DNA of 64,000 nucleotides from Cellvibrionaceae bacterium (GTDB taxonomy: Bacteria > Pseudomonadota > Gammaproteobacteria > Pseudomonadales > Cellvibrionaceae): positions 62,001-126,000 of the forward strand of contig JAGKWQ010000016.1 in NCBI GenBank assembly GCA_021151825.1, read 5' to 3'. Under the pieces are notes generated by a model that was given only the letters and a program-made list of their open reading frames with translations, did no database searches and had not been told where the DNA came from. A program made the position numbers and the translations under genes. Position 1 is the stretch's first letter; each line of letters begins with the position of its first letter. Below, one piece after another: positions 56,704 through 64,000 of this stretch.

Positions 56704-57111
56704 CTAACGTAATTTTTTGATCCGCTCGGCCGGGCTAATCACGTCGGTCATTCGAATTCCGAATTTTTCATTAACTACAACCACTTCACCGTGCGCAATC
56801 AAAGTTCCATTCACCAATACATCCAATGGCTCACCGGCCAATCGATCCAGTTCGATAACCGACCCTTGATTCAATTGCAATAAATTGCGAATGGTAATTG
56901 ATGTGCGCCCTACTTCCATCGAAATGGAAACAGGGATATCCAGGATTACATCCAGATCGGGACTGCCCGGTGCGGATTGTTTGGTAACTTCATTTTTTAA
57001 TTCATCAAAACTTACCGCGTGAGCCATAGCCTCATCAACATCGGCCTGCTCAGCCATTGCAGCGGCCCAATCATCAGCCATTGAGTCCTGATCAATGTCA
57101 TCATCTGCCAT
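56704..57111 (-). CDS. fliN: Flagellar C-ring protein FliN
   Basis: 135 residues from the ATG at 57111, with AAGGTG eight bases upstream. An acidic N-terminus (DDDIDQDSMADDW) precedes the SpoA domain: VILDIPVSISMEVGRTSITIRNLLQLNQGSVIELD and LDVLVNGTLIAHGEVVVVNEKFGIRMTDV-type sequence. It joins FliM and FliG in the switch. It overlaps the fliM 3' end by 11 bases. Confidence 0.96.
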   Translation of the reverse strand: MADDDIDQDSMADDWAAAMAEQADVDEAMAHAVSFDELKNEVTKQSAPGSPDLDVILDIPVSISMEVGRTSITIRNLLQLNQGSVIELDRLAGEPLDVLVNGTLIAHGEVVVVNEKFGIRMTDVISPAERIKKLR

Positions 57112-58132
57112 TTTTATCACCTTTGTTCACGTTTGAGTTTTCGCCTTTAGTGCCTGTTATGTTGTAGGCGCTGCTGCGATCAATAAATTGTTTTACTTTT
57201 AATGAAAGGAATCCGTTGGATTGCCCGAGCTGGGTACGAAACATAGGAACACCATTCGCGGTAAGCACGTGATAATCCGGAAAATCTACTGGAATAACAT
57301 CACCTACTTTTAAATCCACAATATCGCGCAGAGTAATATCGCGACGAACAATATCGCATTCCAAATCCACTTTTGCGGAAAGCACGTCTTCACGCAGCGC
57401 TTTTTCCCAACGCTCATCGTGCTCATCACTATCGCTTTGCAAACCTGCATCAAGGACTTCGCGAATAGGTTCAATCATGGAATAAGGAACAGTGATATGC
57501 ATTTCACCGCCGCCGCCATCCAATTCGATATGAAATGTGCTCACAACAACCACTTCACTTGGGCTCACAATGTTGGCGAGCGAAGGATTGACTTCAGAAT
57601 GGACATATTCAAACGTGATCGGAAATACTGCTTTCCAGGCTTCGGTTAAATCCACAAATGCCTGATTCAAAACCATCTGTACAACACGTAACTCTGTCGG
57701 TGTAAATTCACGGCCTTCAATTTTTGCATGGCGACCATCGCCACCAAAAAAATTATCAACTAATTTAAATACCAGGCGCGCATCCAGAATAATTAATGCA
57801 GTACCGCGCAACGGGCGAAACTTCACCATGTTTAAACTGGTGGGGACATACAACGTGTGCACGTATTCACCGAACTTCTGGATTTGTACACCGCCAACAG
57901 ATACATCCGCTGTTCTACGCAATAGATTAAACATACTGATACGGGTGTAACGTGCAAAACGTTCGTTGATCATCTCCAGCGTCGGCATGCGCCCACGCAC
58001 AATACGATCCTGGCTGGTCAGGTCATAATTTTTTACCGTACCCGGCTCTACATCCGATTCGGTATCTATATCACCGTCATCAACACCGTGTAAGAGCGCG
58101 TCAATTTCGTCTTGTGAGAGTAGATCTTGCAC
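57101..58132 (-). CDS. fliM: Flagellar motor switch protein FliM
   Basis: 343 residues. The N-terminal CheY-binding peptide is LLSQDEIDALLHGV. The middle CheC-like domain has PTLEMINERFARYTRISMF and the C-terminal SpoA-like domain ISLRDIVDLKVGDVIPVDFPD-like DITLRDIVDLKVGDVIPVDF. It receives phospho-CheY and sets rotation direction. 10 bases from fliL. Confidence 0.97.
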   Translation of the reverse strand: MQDLLSQDEIDALLHGVDDGDIDTESDVEPGTVKNYDLTSQDRIVRGRMPTLEMINERFARYTRISMFNLLRRTADVSVGGVQIQKFGEYVHTLYVPTSLNMVKFRPLRGTALIILDARLVFKLVDNFFGGDGRHAKIEGREFTPTELRVVQMVLNQAFVDLTEAWKAVFPITFEYVHSEVNPSLANIVSPSEVVVVSTFHIELDGGGGEMHITVPYSMIEPIREVLDAGLQSDSDEHDERWEKALREDVLSAKVDLECDIVRRDITLRDIVDLKVGDVIPVDFPDYHVLTANGVPMFRTQLGQSNGFLSLKVKQFIDRSSAYNITGTKGENSNVNKGDKNGR

Positions 58133-58142
58133 GACGTATTCC

Positions 58143-58712
58143 TTATTGCATTACAAAATTGGTGAACAGCACTTGCTCAACCGTGGAAGGTGATTTTTTT
58201 TCATCATCTTCACTTTTTTCAGCGAGTGCTTGCTGTTCTTTCTTTAACTGGTTATTGATGATTTCCAAAGCTTCCGCTTTTAGAGTTTCCTTACCCTCGG
58301 TAGTTTGTAATTCATCAAAGTTTTTGCCACTGAATAACATCACCAAACCATTGCGAATCGCGGGCATGTGTAACTTCAATAATGCTTCCAATGCAGGGTC
58401 GCGATATAACAATGTGATCGCCGCCTGCAGATAACGCTGCCGGCCATTCACATTAAAATTGATAGTGAAATTAGGAGCCATGTCGAAATAAATAGCGGGT
58501 TCCAGCGAAGGCTTTTCCTCTTCTTTGGCAGCCGATTTTTCGTCAGTAGCGGCAGGCGCTGGCGATAACATTTTGAGCGCAACCACTGTTCCTCCAATAG
58601 AAACAGCGACCAACGCAACCGCCAAACCAATAATTAAGAATAATTTTTTCTTCTTTTTACCGCCGGCATCATCGCCTGCGTCGCTTGTCGCTTTTTGTGG
58701 AGCAGCAGCCAT
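58143..58712 (-). CDS. fliL: Flagellar basal-body protein FliL
   Basis: 189 residues. A Lys-rich cytoplasmic N-terminus leads into one membrane span (LFLIIGLAVALVAVSIGGTVVAL), an Ala/Lys/Glu linker and a periplasmic domain: AIYFDMAPNFTINFNVNGRQRYLQAAITLLYRD-type sequence ending TNFVMQ. FliL surrounds and strengthens stators. First gene of the fliLMNOPQR-flhB operon. Confidence 0.95.
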   Translation of the reverse strand: MAAAPQKATSDAGDDAGGKKKKKLFLIIGLAVALVAVSIGGTVVALKMLSPAPAATDEKSAAKEEEKPSLEPAIYFDMAPNFTINFNVNGRQRYLQAAITLLYRDPALEALLKLHMPAIRNGLVMLFSGKNFDELQTTEGKETLKAEALEIINNQLKKEQQALAEKSEDDEKKSPSTVEQVLFTNFVMQ

Positions 58713-58751
58713 GTCAAAACTCCGTCACTTTCAGAGATCAAAAGGGTTTGA

Positions 58752-58766
58752 GCAATACCTGTGCCA
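58752..58766 (-). promoter_or_regulatory. Sigma-54 promoter of the fliL operon
   Basis: Leftward TGGCACAGGTATTGC is a full match to TGGCAC-N5-TTGC. Transcription would start about 12 bases downstream, leaving about 28 bases before the fliL ATG. Confidence 0.9.
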
Positions 58767-58836
58767 GTATCGCCTTTGAAGCTTAGCAGTGGCTGTGCAG
58801 TTTGCGAGGGGAAATTCGATAAAAAACAAAGATGTA

Positions 58837-58865
58837 GAGAAGCTGAGCAATTCGCTCAGCTTCTC
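58837..58865 (-). terminator. Strong hairpin after fliK
   Basis: GAGAAGCTGAGC, loop AATTC, GCTCAGCTTCTC: a perfect 12-bp stem located between the fliK stop and the fliL promoter. Leftward it is followed after a few bases by CTTTGTTTTTT, so it probably ends the fliK transcript. Confidence 0.7.
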
Positions 58866-58901
58866 GCCATTAAAGAGTTGTTTGAGAGGAAAATTAAATA
58901 A

Positions 58902-60446
58902 TCAGGCGTAATGATCAACCAGGCGAGTTGAGGTAATCGGTGTCATTGCCACCGGAGTAAGTTCATCATCGTCTACATCACCAGATGTATTGGCATTTCC
59001 ACCCTGCCCGCGCTCTTGCTCCTGTTGGGCAAAAGACTTATCAGAGACATCAACGTTCACCAGATTCAAACCCTGCTCGGAAAACATTTCACGCAAGCGG
59101 TTGAGTTGTTGATCCAATGCATCACGTACCATCGGATGCGGACTGGTAAACGTTACGGAGGCCTGATCCTGATTCACACTGACTTTCACATGTAATTGTC
59201 CGAGATCCGGAGGATCCAGACGAATTTCGGCAGAACTCACATTTTGCGCAGCCAACCATAATACTTTTTCACCAACAGCCTGGCTCCATTGCGGTTGGCC
59301 AACGGTAACTGGCACACCGGTTTGTACCACGAAGCTTCTCGCCGCCGGGGATTGGGATTCCGCTAAACGAACCAGAGGTTCAGCCAACGCAGTAGAGGTT
59401 AACGCGGGTTTTGCCGTATCGACTATCGGAGCTGCTTTATCACCGGAAACATTTGAATCCATCAATTTTCCAAGTACTGCTTTACCACTCAGCAAGAGGA
59501 AATCCGGATTGTCCGCCGCGGATGTATCCGCATCTGGCGTTGATTCACCTGATACAGCAACTTGCTCGCCGGTATCCGTGGCTATAGCGTCTGCTGGCAA
59601 TTGATTAATTACCGCTGCCGTCAAAGAAGTATTGTTAGCATTCGCACTTGAAGCATTATTAAGCACAGAAGTTGCACCTACCGTCGCACCAGACTGGGCT
59701 ACCAATATAGATGCATCTACGTCTGTTGCAGGTAAATCACTCGCACTTTGAATATTCTCGCCAACCAATACTTGAAGCGCAGGAGCATTCTCTGGTGGTG
59801 TGGCGATTAAGGGGTATATGAGCGAGGCATCAAGAGGAAGAAGTGCCGGGTCTGTTGGCGCGTCTTCGGCAGTCACGCCTTTCTCCAATGAATCATCCAG
59901 CACTAACTCAGGGCTTGCGCTATTGAGATCTGGCGAAAGCCCTGTTTCAAGACTCAGTAATATATCGGAAGAAGTAGCTACCGGAGCTTCCCCATCCATC
60001 CCATCAACTTCCTCAACAGGTTTGATCCGGGTCGCTGCAGCCTGGTCAACATCATCACTTTGCTGAGGAACGGCGTCCCCCGATTCCGTACCTTTTCCCG
60101 TGCCGCTAACTTTACTACAACTATTGGTGTCGCTTTTTTTACTGGTGCTCGTGTTTGCAGTAGCAGGCTTTTCACCCTGACGCTCCACGGATGGGCGAAT
60201 ATCTGCTTTGGCTTTAGCGCGGGAGTCCACAACATCAGCCAGACGTGGCTCTGCCTTCTGGGCGGGAGCCGGTGGCGCTTTTCGCGCAGCAGGTTTAGGA
60301 GCGGCAACTTCTGGCCGCGCCTGTTCCAATGCATTACGAAATTGCTCGCCGGTATCAATACGGATTTTAGGTGATGCATTTTTACTGGTAGCCGCGTTGG
60401 CCCCCGTTGCACCCAGCAAGCTATTAAGAAGATTGCCACTATTCAT
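58902..60446 (-). CDS. fliK: Flagellar hook-length control protein FliK
   Basis: 514 residues. The first 370 are Ala/Ser/Asp-rich, variable and likely extended, as expected of a molecular ruler. The C-terminal domain (about 380-480) is the conserved FliK switch: WSQAVGEKVLWLAAQNVSSAEIRLDPPDLGQLHVKV and VRDALDQQLNRLREMFSEQGLNLVNVDVSD-type sequence. It measures the hook and signals to FlhB. It has its own sigma-54 promoter. Confidence 0.94.
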   Translation of the reverse strand: MNSGNLLNSLLGATGANAATSKNASPKIRIDTGEQFRNALEQARPEVAAPKPAARKAPPAPAQKAEPRLADVVDSRAKAKADIRPSVERQGEKPATANTSTSKKSDTNSCSKVSGTGKGTESGDAVPQQSDDVDQAAATRIKPVEEVDGMDGEAPVATSSDILLSLETGLSPDLNSASPELVLDDSLEKGVTAEDAPTDPALLPLDASLIYPLIATPPENAPALQVLVGENIQSASDLPATDVDASILVAQSGATVGATSVLNNASSANANNTSLTAAVINQLPADAIATDTGEQVAVSGESTPDADTSAADNPDFLLLSGKAVLGKLMDSNVSGDKAAPIVDTAKPALTSTALAEPLVRLAESQSPAARSFVVQTGVPVTVGQPQWSQAVGEKVLWLAAQNVSSAEIRLDPPDLGQLHVKVSVNQDQASVTFTSPHPMVRDALDQQLNRLREMFSEQGLNLVNVDVSDKSFAQQEQERGQGGNANTSGDVDDDELTPVAMTPITSTRLVDHYA

Positions 60447-60520
60447 TTGCTGCTCCTGCCATAAGCAACGGCAAGTGTTTGCCGTTTGCCCAGTCGATAA
60501 GTAGGTTCAGCGGAGATATT

Positions 60521-60534
60521 GCAAGGGAGGTGCC
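60521..60534 (-). promoter_or_regulatory. Sigma-54 promoter of fliK
   Basis: Leftward TGGCACCTCCCTTGC (ending in TTGCA) matches TGGCAC-N5-TTGCA fully. It lies about 75 bases before the fliK ATG. Downstream a CGGCAA/TTGCCG hairpin occurs in the leader. Confidence 0.9.
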
Positions 60535-60555
60535 AACACAAGTTGGCGAGGGAAA

Positions 60556-60888
60556 TTAATGAAATGCATCCAACTGAGTTAGAACAAGCTGAAATTCCTG
60601 CTCAATAAGTGCCACATCCCCGGTCAAATTGTCGAACTCGCCTGCAAGTGCTTTCTTTTCCAGCGCAGCACACAGGGCCGAGAGCTGCTGGGCACCAATA
60701 TTACTACTACTTCCTTTAAAACTATGAGCTGCCCGGCGAATCAGGTCGGCGTCATTTCCCTGGATAAGCTCCTGCAATTTTTTAAGGCGCTCGGTGGAAT
60801 CCTGTTTGAAGGTTTCAATCAATAGATTGAAATCATCCTCCATTACTTGCTTCAGCGTATTTAGGGTGTCGTAGTCCAGGTGTTCCAT
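60556..60888 (-). CDS. hptB: Histidine phosphotransfer protein HptB
   Basis: 110 residues from the ATG at 60888 (MEHLDYDTLNTLKQVM). A single Hpt four-helix bundle with the phosphorylated His55 in RRAAHSFKGSSSNIGA. In Pseudomonas HptB receives phosphate from several hybrid kinases and passes it to the receiver of HsbR. It lies directly downstream of hsbR, and the gene order hptB-hsbR-hsbA matches P. aeruginosa. Confidence 0.9.
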   Translation of the reverse strand: MEHLDYDTLNTLKQVMEDDFNLLIETFKQDSTERLKKLQELIQGNDADLIRRAAHSFKGSSSNIGAQQLSALCAALEKKALAGEFDNLTGDVALIEQEFQLVLTQLDAFH

Positions 60889-60931
60889 CGATTGGCATCT
60901 CAATTAATATTGTGTCGCATCAACATTTGCG

Positions 60932-62641
60932 TTAGTCATCTTTCAGCCAGGAGAAATCAACTTCCGCAATATTGCCACGGCCAGAGTATTTCACACCACC
61001 ACAAAGTTTTTCCACCAAAGCAATACCACGCCCACTGTAGCCGAACGCTGACAGATTGTTTTGGCTGCGATTGGCAAAATCAAAACCGTCGCCGCTGTCC
61101 TCAATGCGCACTTTTAGCAAGCCGCCATTTTCATTGGTTTTATGCAAGATATTGATGCGTACGTAACCGCTATCAACGAGGTTAATCCGCTCTTCACGCA
61201 AGCGATAATATTCTGAAAAACCATCTGGTGTTTGCTTAAGTCCAGAGTCCAACTTAAGTACGCCATGCTCCAATGCATTGGTATAGAGCTCAGCCAAAAT
61301 AGTGTAAAGCGTGCTGCTGAATCCGCGCAGGCTGGGAACTTCCATAAGCACGTTTAACAACATGGGCAACGGATCAAATACTTTGAAGCTGGTAGGTTTT
61401 ACTTCGAAACGCATACTCCATTCAATATCGGCATTGCCGAAACGGTCGCTGGCTTCTTTGGCATAGGCATTAACCCGCTCCGGTTCATCCATACGAATTT
61501 CCAGTAGCGACAAATCATCATCCTTTTCTCCACCACCGACGAATTGTTGAACTCCTTCGATGATTTCATCAAACAAGCGATTCTGGTTACGATTGTTGGT
61601 AAATACCTGTTTTAACCGCGCTTCACCAAACATTTCGCCCGTGGCATTGCGTGCTTCGTGAATACCATCTGACCAAACAAAAATACGGTCATTTTTTTCT
61701 AGCTCAATATATTCACAGTCATCTTTGAATGCGCGATTTGATAAAACCCCTAAAGGAAGATGGGTTGATTTAACGGGAGTAATACTGCCATCGGAATGCC
61801 GATGGACAAAACAATCCGGTAAACCACCGTTCCAGATTTTAATTTTTCGTTTGCGAAAATTAATGTCCATCATCACCGCGCAGCAAAAAATACCGACCGG
61901 GAGGATATTTTTTAATTTGCCATTAATTTCGCGCAGAATATCGGTCATGGAAAACCCTTTGGGTACCATGCCGTAAAATGTGGATGCCAACGGCATAGCG
62001 CCAATGGCTGCGGGCAAACCGTGACCGGTAAAATCGCCCAGCAATACCATCATACTGCCTGAAGGACGCATCGCCGCAACCAACACATCACCGTTAAATA
62101 CCGCGAGTGACGATAAGAAATAGCGCACATTATTTGCGTTTAAACAGCCGCTATGTGCAACGTTATCAAACACATGTTTAGCGACCATTTGCTCCTGTAA
62201 CAAGCGATTGTTGTATTGCACAATCTGGTCGCGCTGGGTCAGCATAGTGCTGTGCAGTTCGCGCATGCGATTGAAAGATTTTATTTTGGCCTGGAGGATA
62301 ATGCGGTTGTAGGGTTTGGATAAAAAATCATCACCGCCCGCATCCAGGCATTGCACCAGGGATTCGGTATCAGACAATGACGTGAGAAAAATAATGGGAA
62401 CCAGCTCATCACCCGCCAGCTCTTTGATTTTTCGCGCCGCACCAAAACCATCCAGTTCCGGCATCAACGCATCCAGCAAAACAATATCCGGCCGCTCAGC
62501 GTTGTAGACTTCAATTGCTTGAAGGCCATTGCACGCAGAAACAACAGTGTGTCCTTCTTTGCGTACAATACTTTCCAAAATAAGTCTGTCGGTATCTGTA
62601 TCGTCAGCGACCAGAATTTTCAAACGACGCACATCATTCAT
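60932..62641 (-). CDS. hsbR: Response regulator HsbR with PP2C phosphatase and anti-sigma kinase domains
   Basis: 569 residues from the ATG at 62641, with GGAAG ahead. Domains: receiver (about 5-125; acceptor Asp in DIVLLDALMPELDG), coiled linker, SpoIIE-type PP2C phosphatase (about 165-385; VLLGDFTGHGLPAAIGAMPLA, VWSDGIHEARN, DDLSLLEIR) and a C-terminal HATPase/RsbW-like kinase (about 430-567; ILAELYTNALEHGVLKLD). It dephosphorylates or phosphorylates the STAS protein HsbA according to HptB input, and so affects FlgM/FliA and biofilm decisions in P. aeruginosa. Confidence 0.9.
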   Translation of the reverse strand: MNDVRRLKILVADDTDTDRLILESIVRKEGHTVVSACNGLQAIEVYNAERPDIVLLDALMPELDGFGAARKIKELAGDELVPIIFLTSLSDTESLVQCLDAGGDDFLSKPYNRIILQAKIKSFNRMRELHSTMLTQRDQIVQYNNRLLQEQMVAKHVFDNVAHSGCLNANNVRYFLSSLAVFNGDVLVAAMRPSGSMMVLLGDFTGHGLPAAIGAMPLASTFYGMVPKGFSMTDILREINGKLKNILPVGIFCCAVMMDINFRKRKIKIWNGGLPDCFVHRHSDGSITPVKSTHLPLGVLSNRAFKDDCEYIELEKNDRIFVWSDGIHEARNATGEMFGEARLKQVFTNNRNQNRLFDEIIEGVQQFVGGGEKDDDLSLLEIRMDEPERVNAYAKEASDRFGNADIEWSMRFEVKPTSFKVFDPLPMLLNVLMEVPSLRGFSSTLYTILAELYTNALEHGVLKLDSGLKQTPDGFSEYYRLREERINLVDSGYVRINILHKTNENGGLLKVRIEDSGDGFDFANRSQNNLSAFGYSGRGIALVEKLCGGVKYSGRGNIAEVDFSWLKDD

Positions 62642-62748
62642 AAGATCGCTTCCATACAACACTCACACACTCAACGTAAAAGAAGGTGGAAACAAACCTT
62701 TGCAACTGGAAAAGTGAAAACTACTAACAATCAATTACCGCAAGGCAA

Positions 62749-63054
62749 TTATTGAATGTCAAATAGCTGCTCAAAATTGGAGATCAATAAAATCTTTTTC
62801 ACATCGGGAGCGCAATTTACGATTTGGATATTGGATTGCTCACCACCGGCGTAGTCGCGCAACAGCAACAACATACCCAACGCAGAACTATCCAGATACG
62901 AAGTACCTTGTAAATCGACTCGATAATGTGTCGGTGCATGGGAAAGTTTTTCGTAGGCACTACGGAATTCCTGGTGGGAACTAAAATCAAAGCGGCCCTG
63001 GATATAAATTGTGACTTGATTACCGTCAGGGGATACTGTTGACGTGATCGCCAT
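62749..63054 (-). CDS. hsbA: Anti-sigma factor antagonist HsbA (STAS domain)
   Basis: 101 residues, one STAS domain. The phosphorylatable serine lies in TSYLDSSALGMLLLLRDYAG at Ser56/Ser57, matching Ser56 of P. aeruginosa HsbA. Unphosphorylated HsbA binds the anti-sigma factor FlgM and frees FliA; the phosphorylated form works with a diguanylate cyclase. It lies 107 bases before hsbR. Confidence 0.9.
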   Translation of the reverse strand: MAITSTVSPDGNQVTIYIQGRFDFSSHQEFRSAYEKLSHAPTHYRVDLQGTSYLDSSALGMLLLLRDYAGGEQSNIQIVNCAPDVKKILLISNFEQLFDIQ

Positions 63055-63094
63055 GTCTTACCTCGTTAAAATACTTCAGATCATTCCCGGCTCT

Positions 63095-63119
63095 GGGGTG
63101 GCCCATCGGCAGGCACCCC
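63095..63119 (-). other. GC-rich hairpin between fliJ and hsbA
   Basis: GGGGTG pairs with CACCCC around an imperfectly paired 13-base interior. No U-run follows leftward, so it is more likely an RNA-processing or attenuation element than a terminator. No sigma-54 box was found in this gap. Confidence 0.35.
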
Positions 63120-63187
63120 CTAAGGATAGCCTATAACGCCTGACTTGCAGTAGGGACTTGTCCAGTTTTCCAGGTTAAATCAGCGAT

Positions 63188-63640
63188 TTATTCCTGACTG
63201 GACCTATGCCGTAACTGCAGCGAGCTTAGTTCATCCAATTCTTTCTGCAAACGCTTTTCAAGGATTACATCATCTTCATGTTGCAAACGTTTGATCAAAT
63301 CCTCAATTGACTTGCGTTTTTGATGTTTAATCTGCCACTGCTTCTGCATGTTGAGCAGCAGGGATTGCATACGCAATACTTTACCTTCTTGCTCAGCGCA
63401 TGCCTCATTCAAGCGATGGATAAAACTGCTGTAATTAATCAACTCGTGGGCAAGAACGCCCTCACGGAGTCCGCCTTGTGCTTGTAAATACTGGGCAGCG
63501 TAATCACGTAAATCCTGCAACTGGTGTTCTTCTTGCGCTACCTGGTCGCGAAATTGACGTAATTTTTCAGCGGCTTCATCCTCCTGGCGCACCGCCAACG
63601 TCAATACAACCTGCATGCGTTTTGCCCGCGATTCCGCCAT
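63188..63640 (-). CDS. fliJ: Flagellar protein FliJ
   Basis: 150 residues, almost entirely a coiled coil: MQVVLTLAVRQEDEAAEKLRQF and a second helix ending LQKELDELSSLQLRHRS. FliJ sits in the FliI ATPase ring and links it to FlhA. The size and position after fliI are normal. Confidence 0.92.
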   Translation of the reverse strand: MAESRAKRMQVVLTLAVRQEDEAAEKLRQFRDQVAQEEHQLQDLRDYAAQYLQAQGGLREGVLAHELINYSSFIHRLNEACAEQEGKVLRMQSLLLNMQKQWQIKHQKRKSIEDLIKRLQHEDDVILEKRLQKELDELSSLQLRHRSSQE

Positions 63641-63727
63641 TAATTAACTTCCCCAACGAGAGATTGAATAAAATAGTAATTACGTATTAAAAATAGACCA
63701 CTTGTATTTTTATAATTAAAAAAGTAT

Positions 63728-64000
63728 TTATTTTTGACGATGTTGCGCGGCCAACGGGCTATTCGCGCGGGTATTTGCAGGGGGTTTTAACAGGGATTTA
63801 AGGTTGGCAACACATTCGGGCATATGCACCCCTTGTTTGATGCCTTGCTGGATGAAAGCCCGCAAATGAGGAAAACGTTCAATCGCCATATCAGTATCCG
63901 GATCAGCGCCCGGCGTATAGGCACCAATAGAAATAAGGTCGCGATTCTGCTGATACCTTGCTAATAATTGCTTGAAACGTTGCATCATTTTCAGATGCTC
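63728..64000 (-). CDS. fliI: Flagellum-specific ATPase FliI, C-terminal part (cut by window edge)
   Basis: 91 C-terminal residues running in from the right edge. The segment QRFKQLLARYQQNRDLISIGAYTPGADPDTDMAIERFP matches the end of FliI. The last 25 residues are a variable tail. The nucleotide-binding part lies outside the window. FliI energises flagellar export; fliJ follows after 87 bases. Confidence 0.9.
   Translation of the reverse strand, partial: EHLKMMQRFKQLLARYQQNRDLISIGAYTPGADPDTDMAIERFPHLRAFIQQGIKQGVHMPECVANLKSLLKPPANTRANSPLAAQHRQK

Overview
The window reads as chromosomal core DNA from a gammaproteobacterium related to Pseudomonas, most likely a Cellvibrio-type organism. The basis is gene order and protein similarity, not a database search. 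Supporting clues are the gyrA-mtaD-ubiG-mupP-yciK order, the hptB-hsbR-hsbA set beside flagellar genes, the FlhF/FleN/FliA polar-flagellum regulators, the MotCD stator genes and good sigma-54 promoters in front of flagellar operons. No rRNA, tRNA, CRISPR array or intact insertion sequence was seen.

Layout, left to right. 1-8.1 kb: the 5' part of rluB, scpB and scpA (chromosome condensation), a YciO-type protein and a PHP phosphoesterase, all leftward. A rightward run follows: a VC0807-type membrane protein, YciI, an SH3 envelope protein, a periplasmic cyclophilin, an unusual PdxJ and a SpoU-type RNA methylase. 8.1-15 kb: ammonium transporter, WbpL-like and WbpM-like surface-sugar genes, ihfB and rpsA. 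15.2-20.4 kb: a sugar-nucleotide operon (manB-galU-manC-ugd) lying between cmk and rpsA, which are normally adjacent. 20.5-30 kb: cmk, pyrF, a ComEA-like protein, cysN, cysD, tyrA, pheA and gyrA, all leftward. 30-33.6 kb: mtaD-ubiG-mupP-yciK, rightward.

33.6-64 kb is a chemotaxis and flagellar locus read almost wholly leftward. In transcription order, starting at the right edge, it holds fliI (partial), fliJ, hsbA, hsbR, hptB, fliK, fliL-M-N-O-P-Q-R-flhB, flhA, flhF, fleN, fliA, cheY, cheZ, cheA, cheB, motC, motD, parC, parP, cheW and a DUF2802 gene. Together they encode the export gate, the C-ring, control of pole and number of flagella, sigma-28, the CheA/CheY phosphorelay, a second stator and a ParC/ParP system that places chemoreceptor arrays. 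Near-consensus sigma-54 sites precede fliK and fliL, and a weaker one precedes flhA.

The clearest accessory segment lies between flhB and flhA (50.2-52.9 kb). It carries two intact rightward genes for exported or membrane-anchored proteins of unknown function, a gene broken by several frameshifts, and a decayed second copy of the flhB 3' end in direct repeat with the live one. This looks like the scar of a recombination or integration event at flhB. A second intruder is a lone periplasmic binding protein gene, on the opposite strand, inside the chemotaxis operon.
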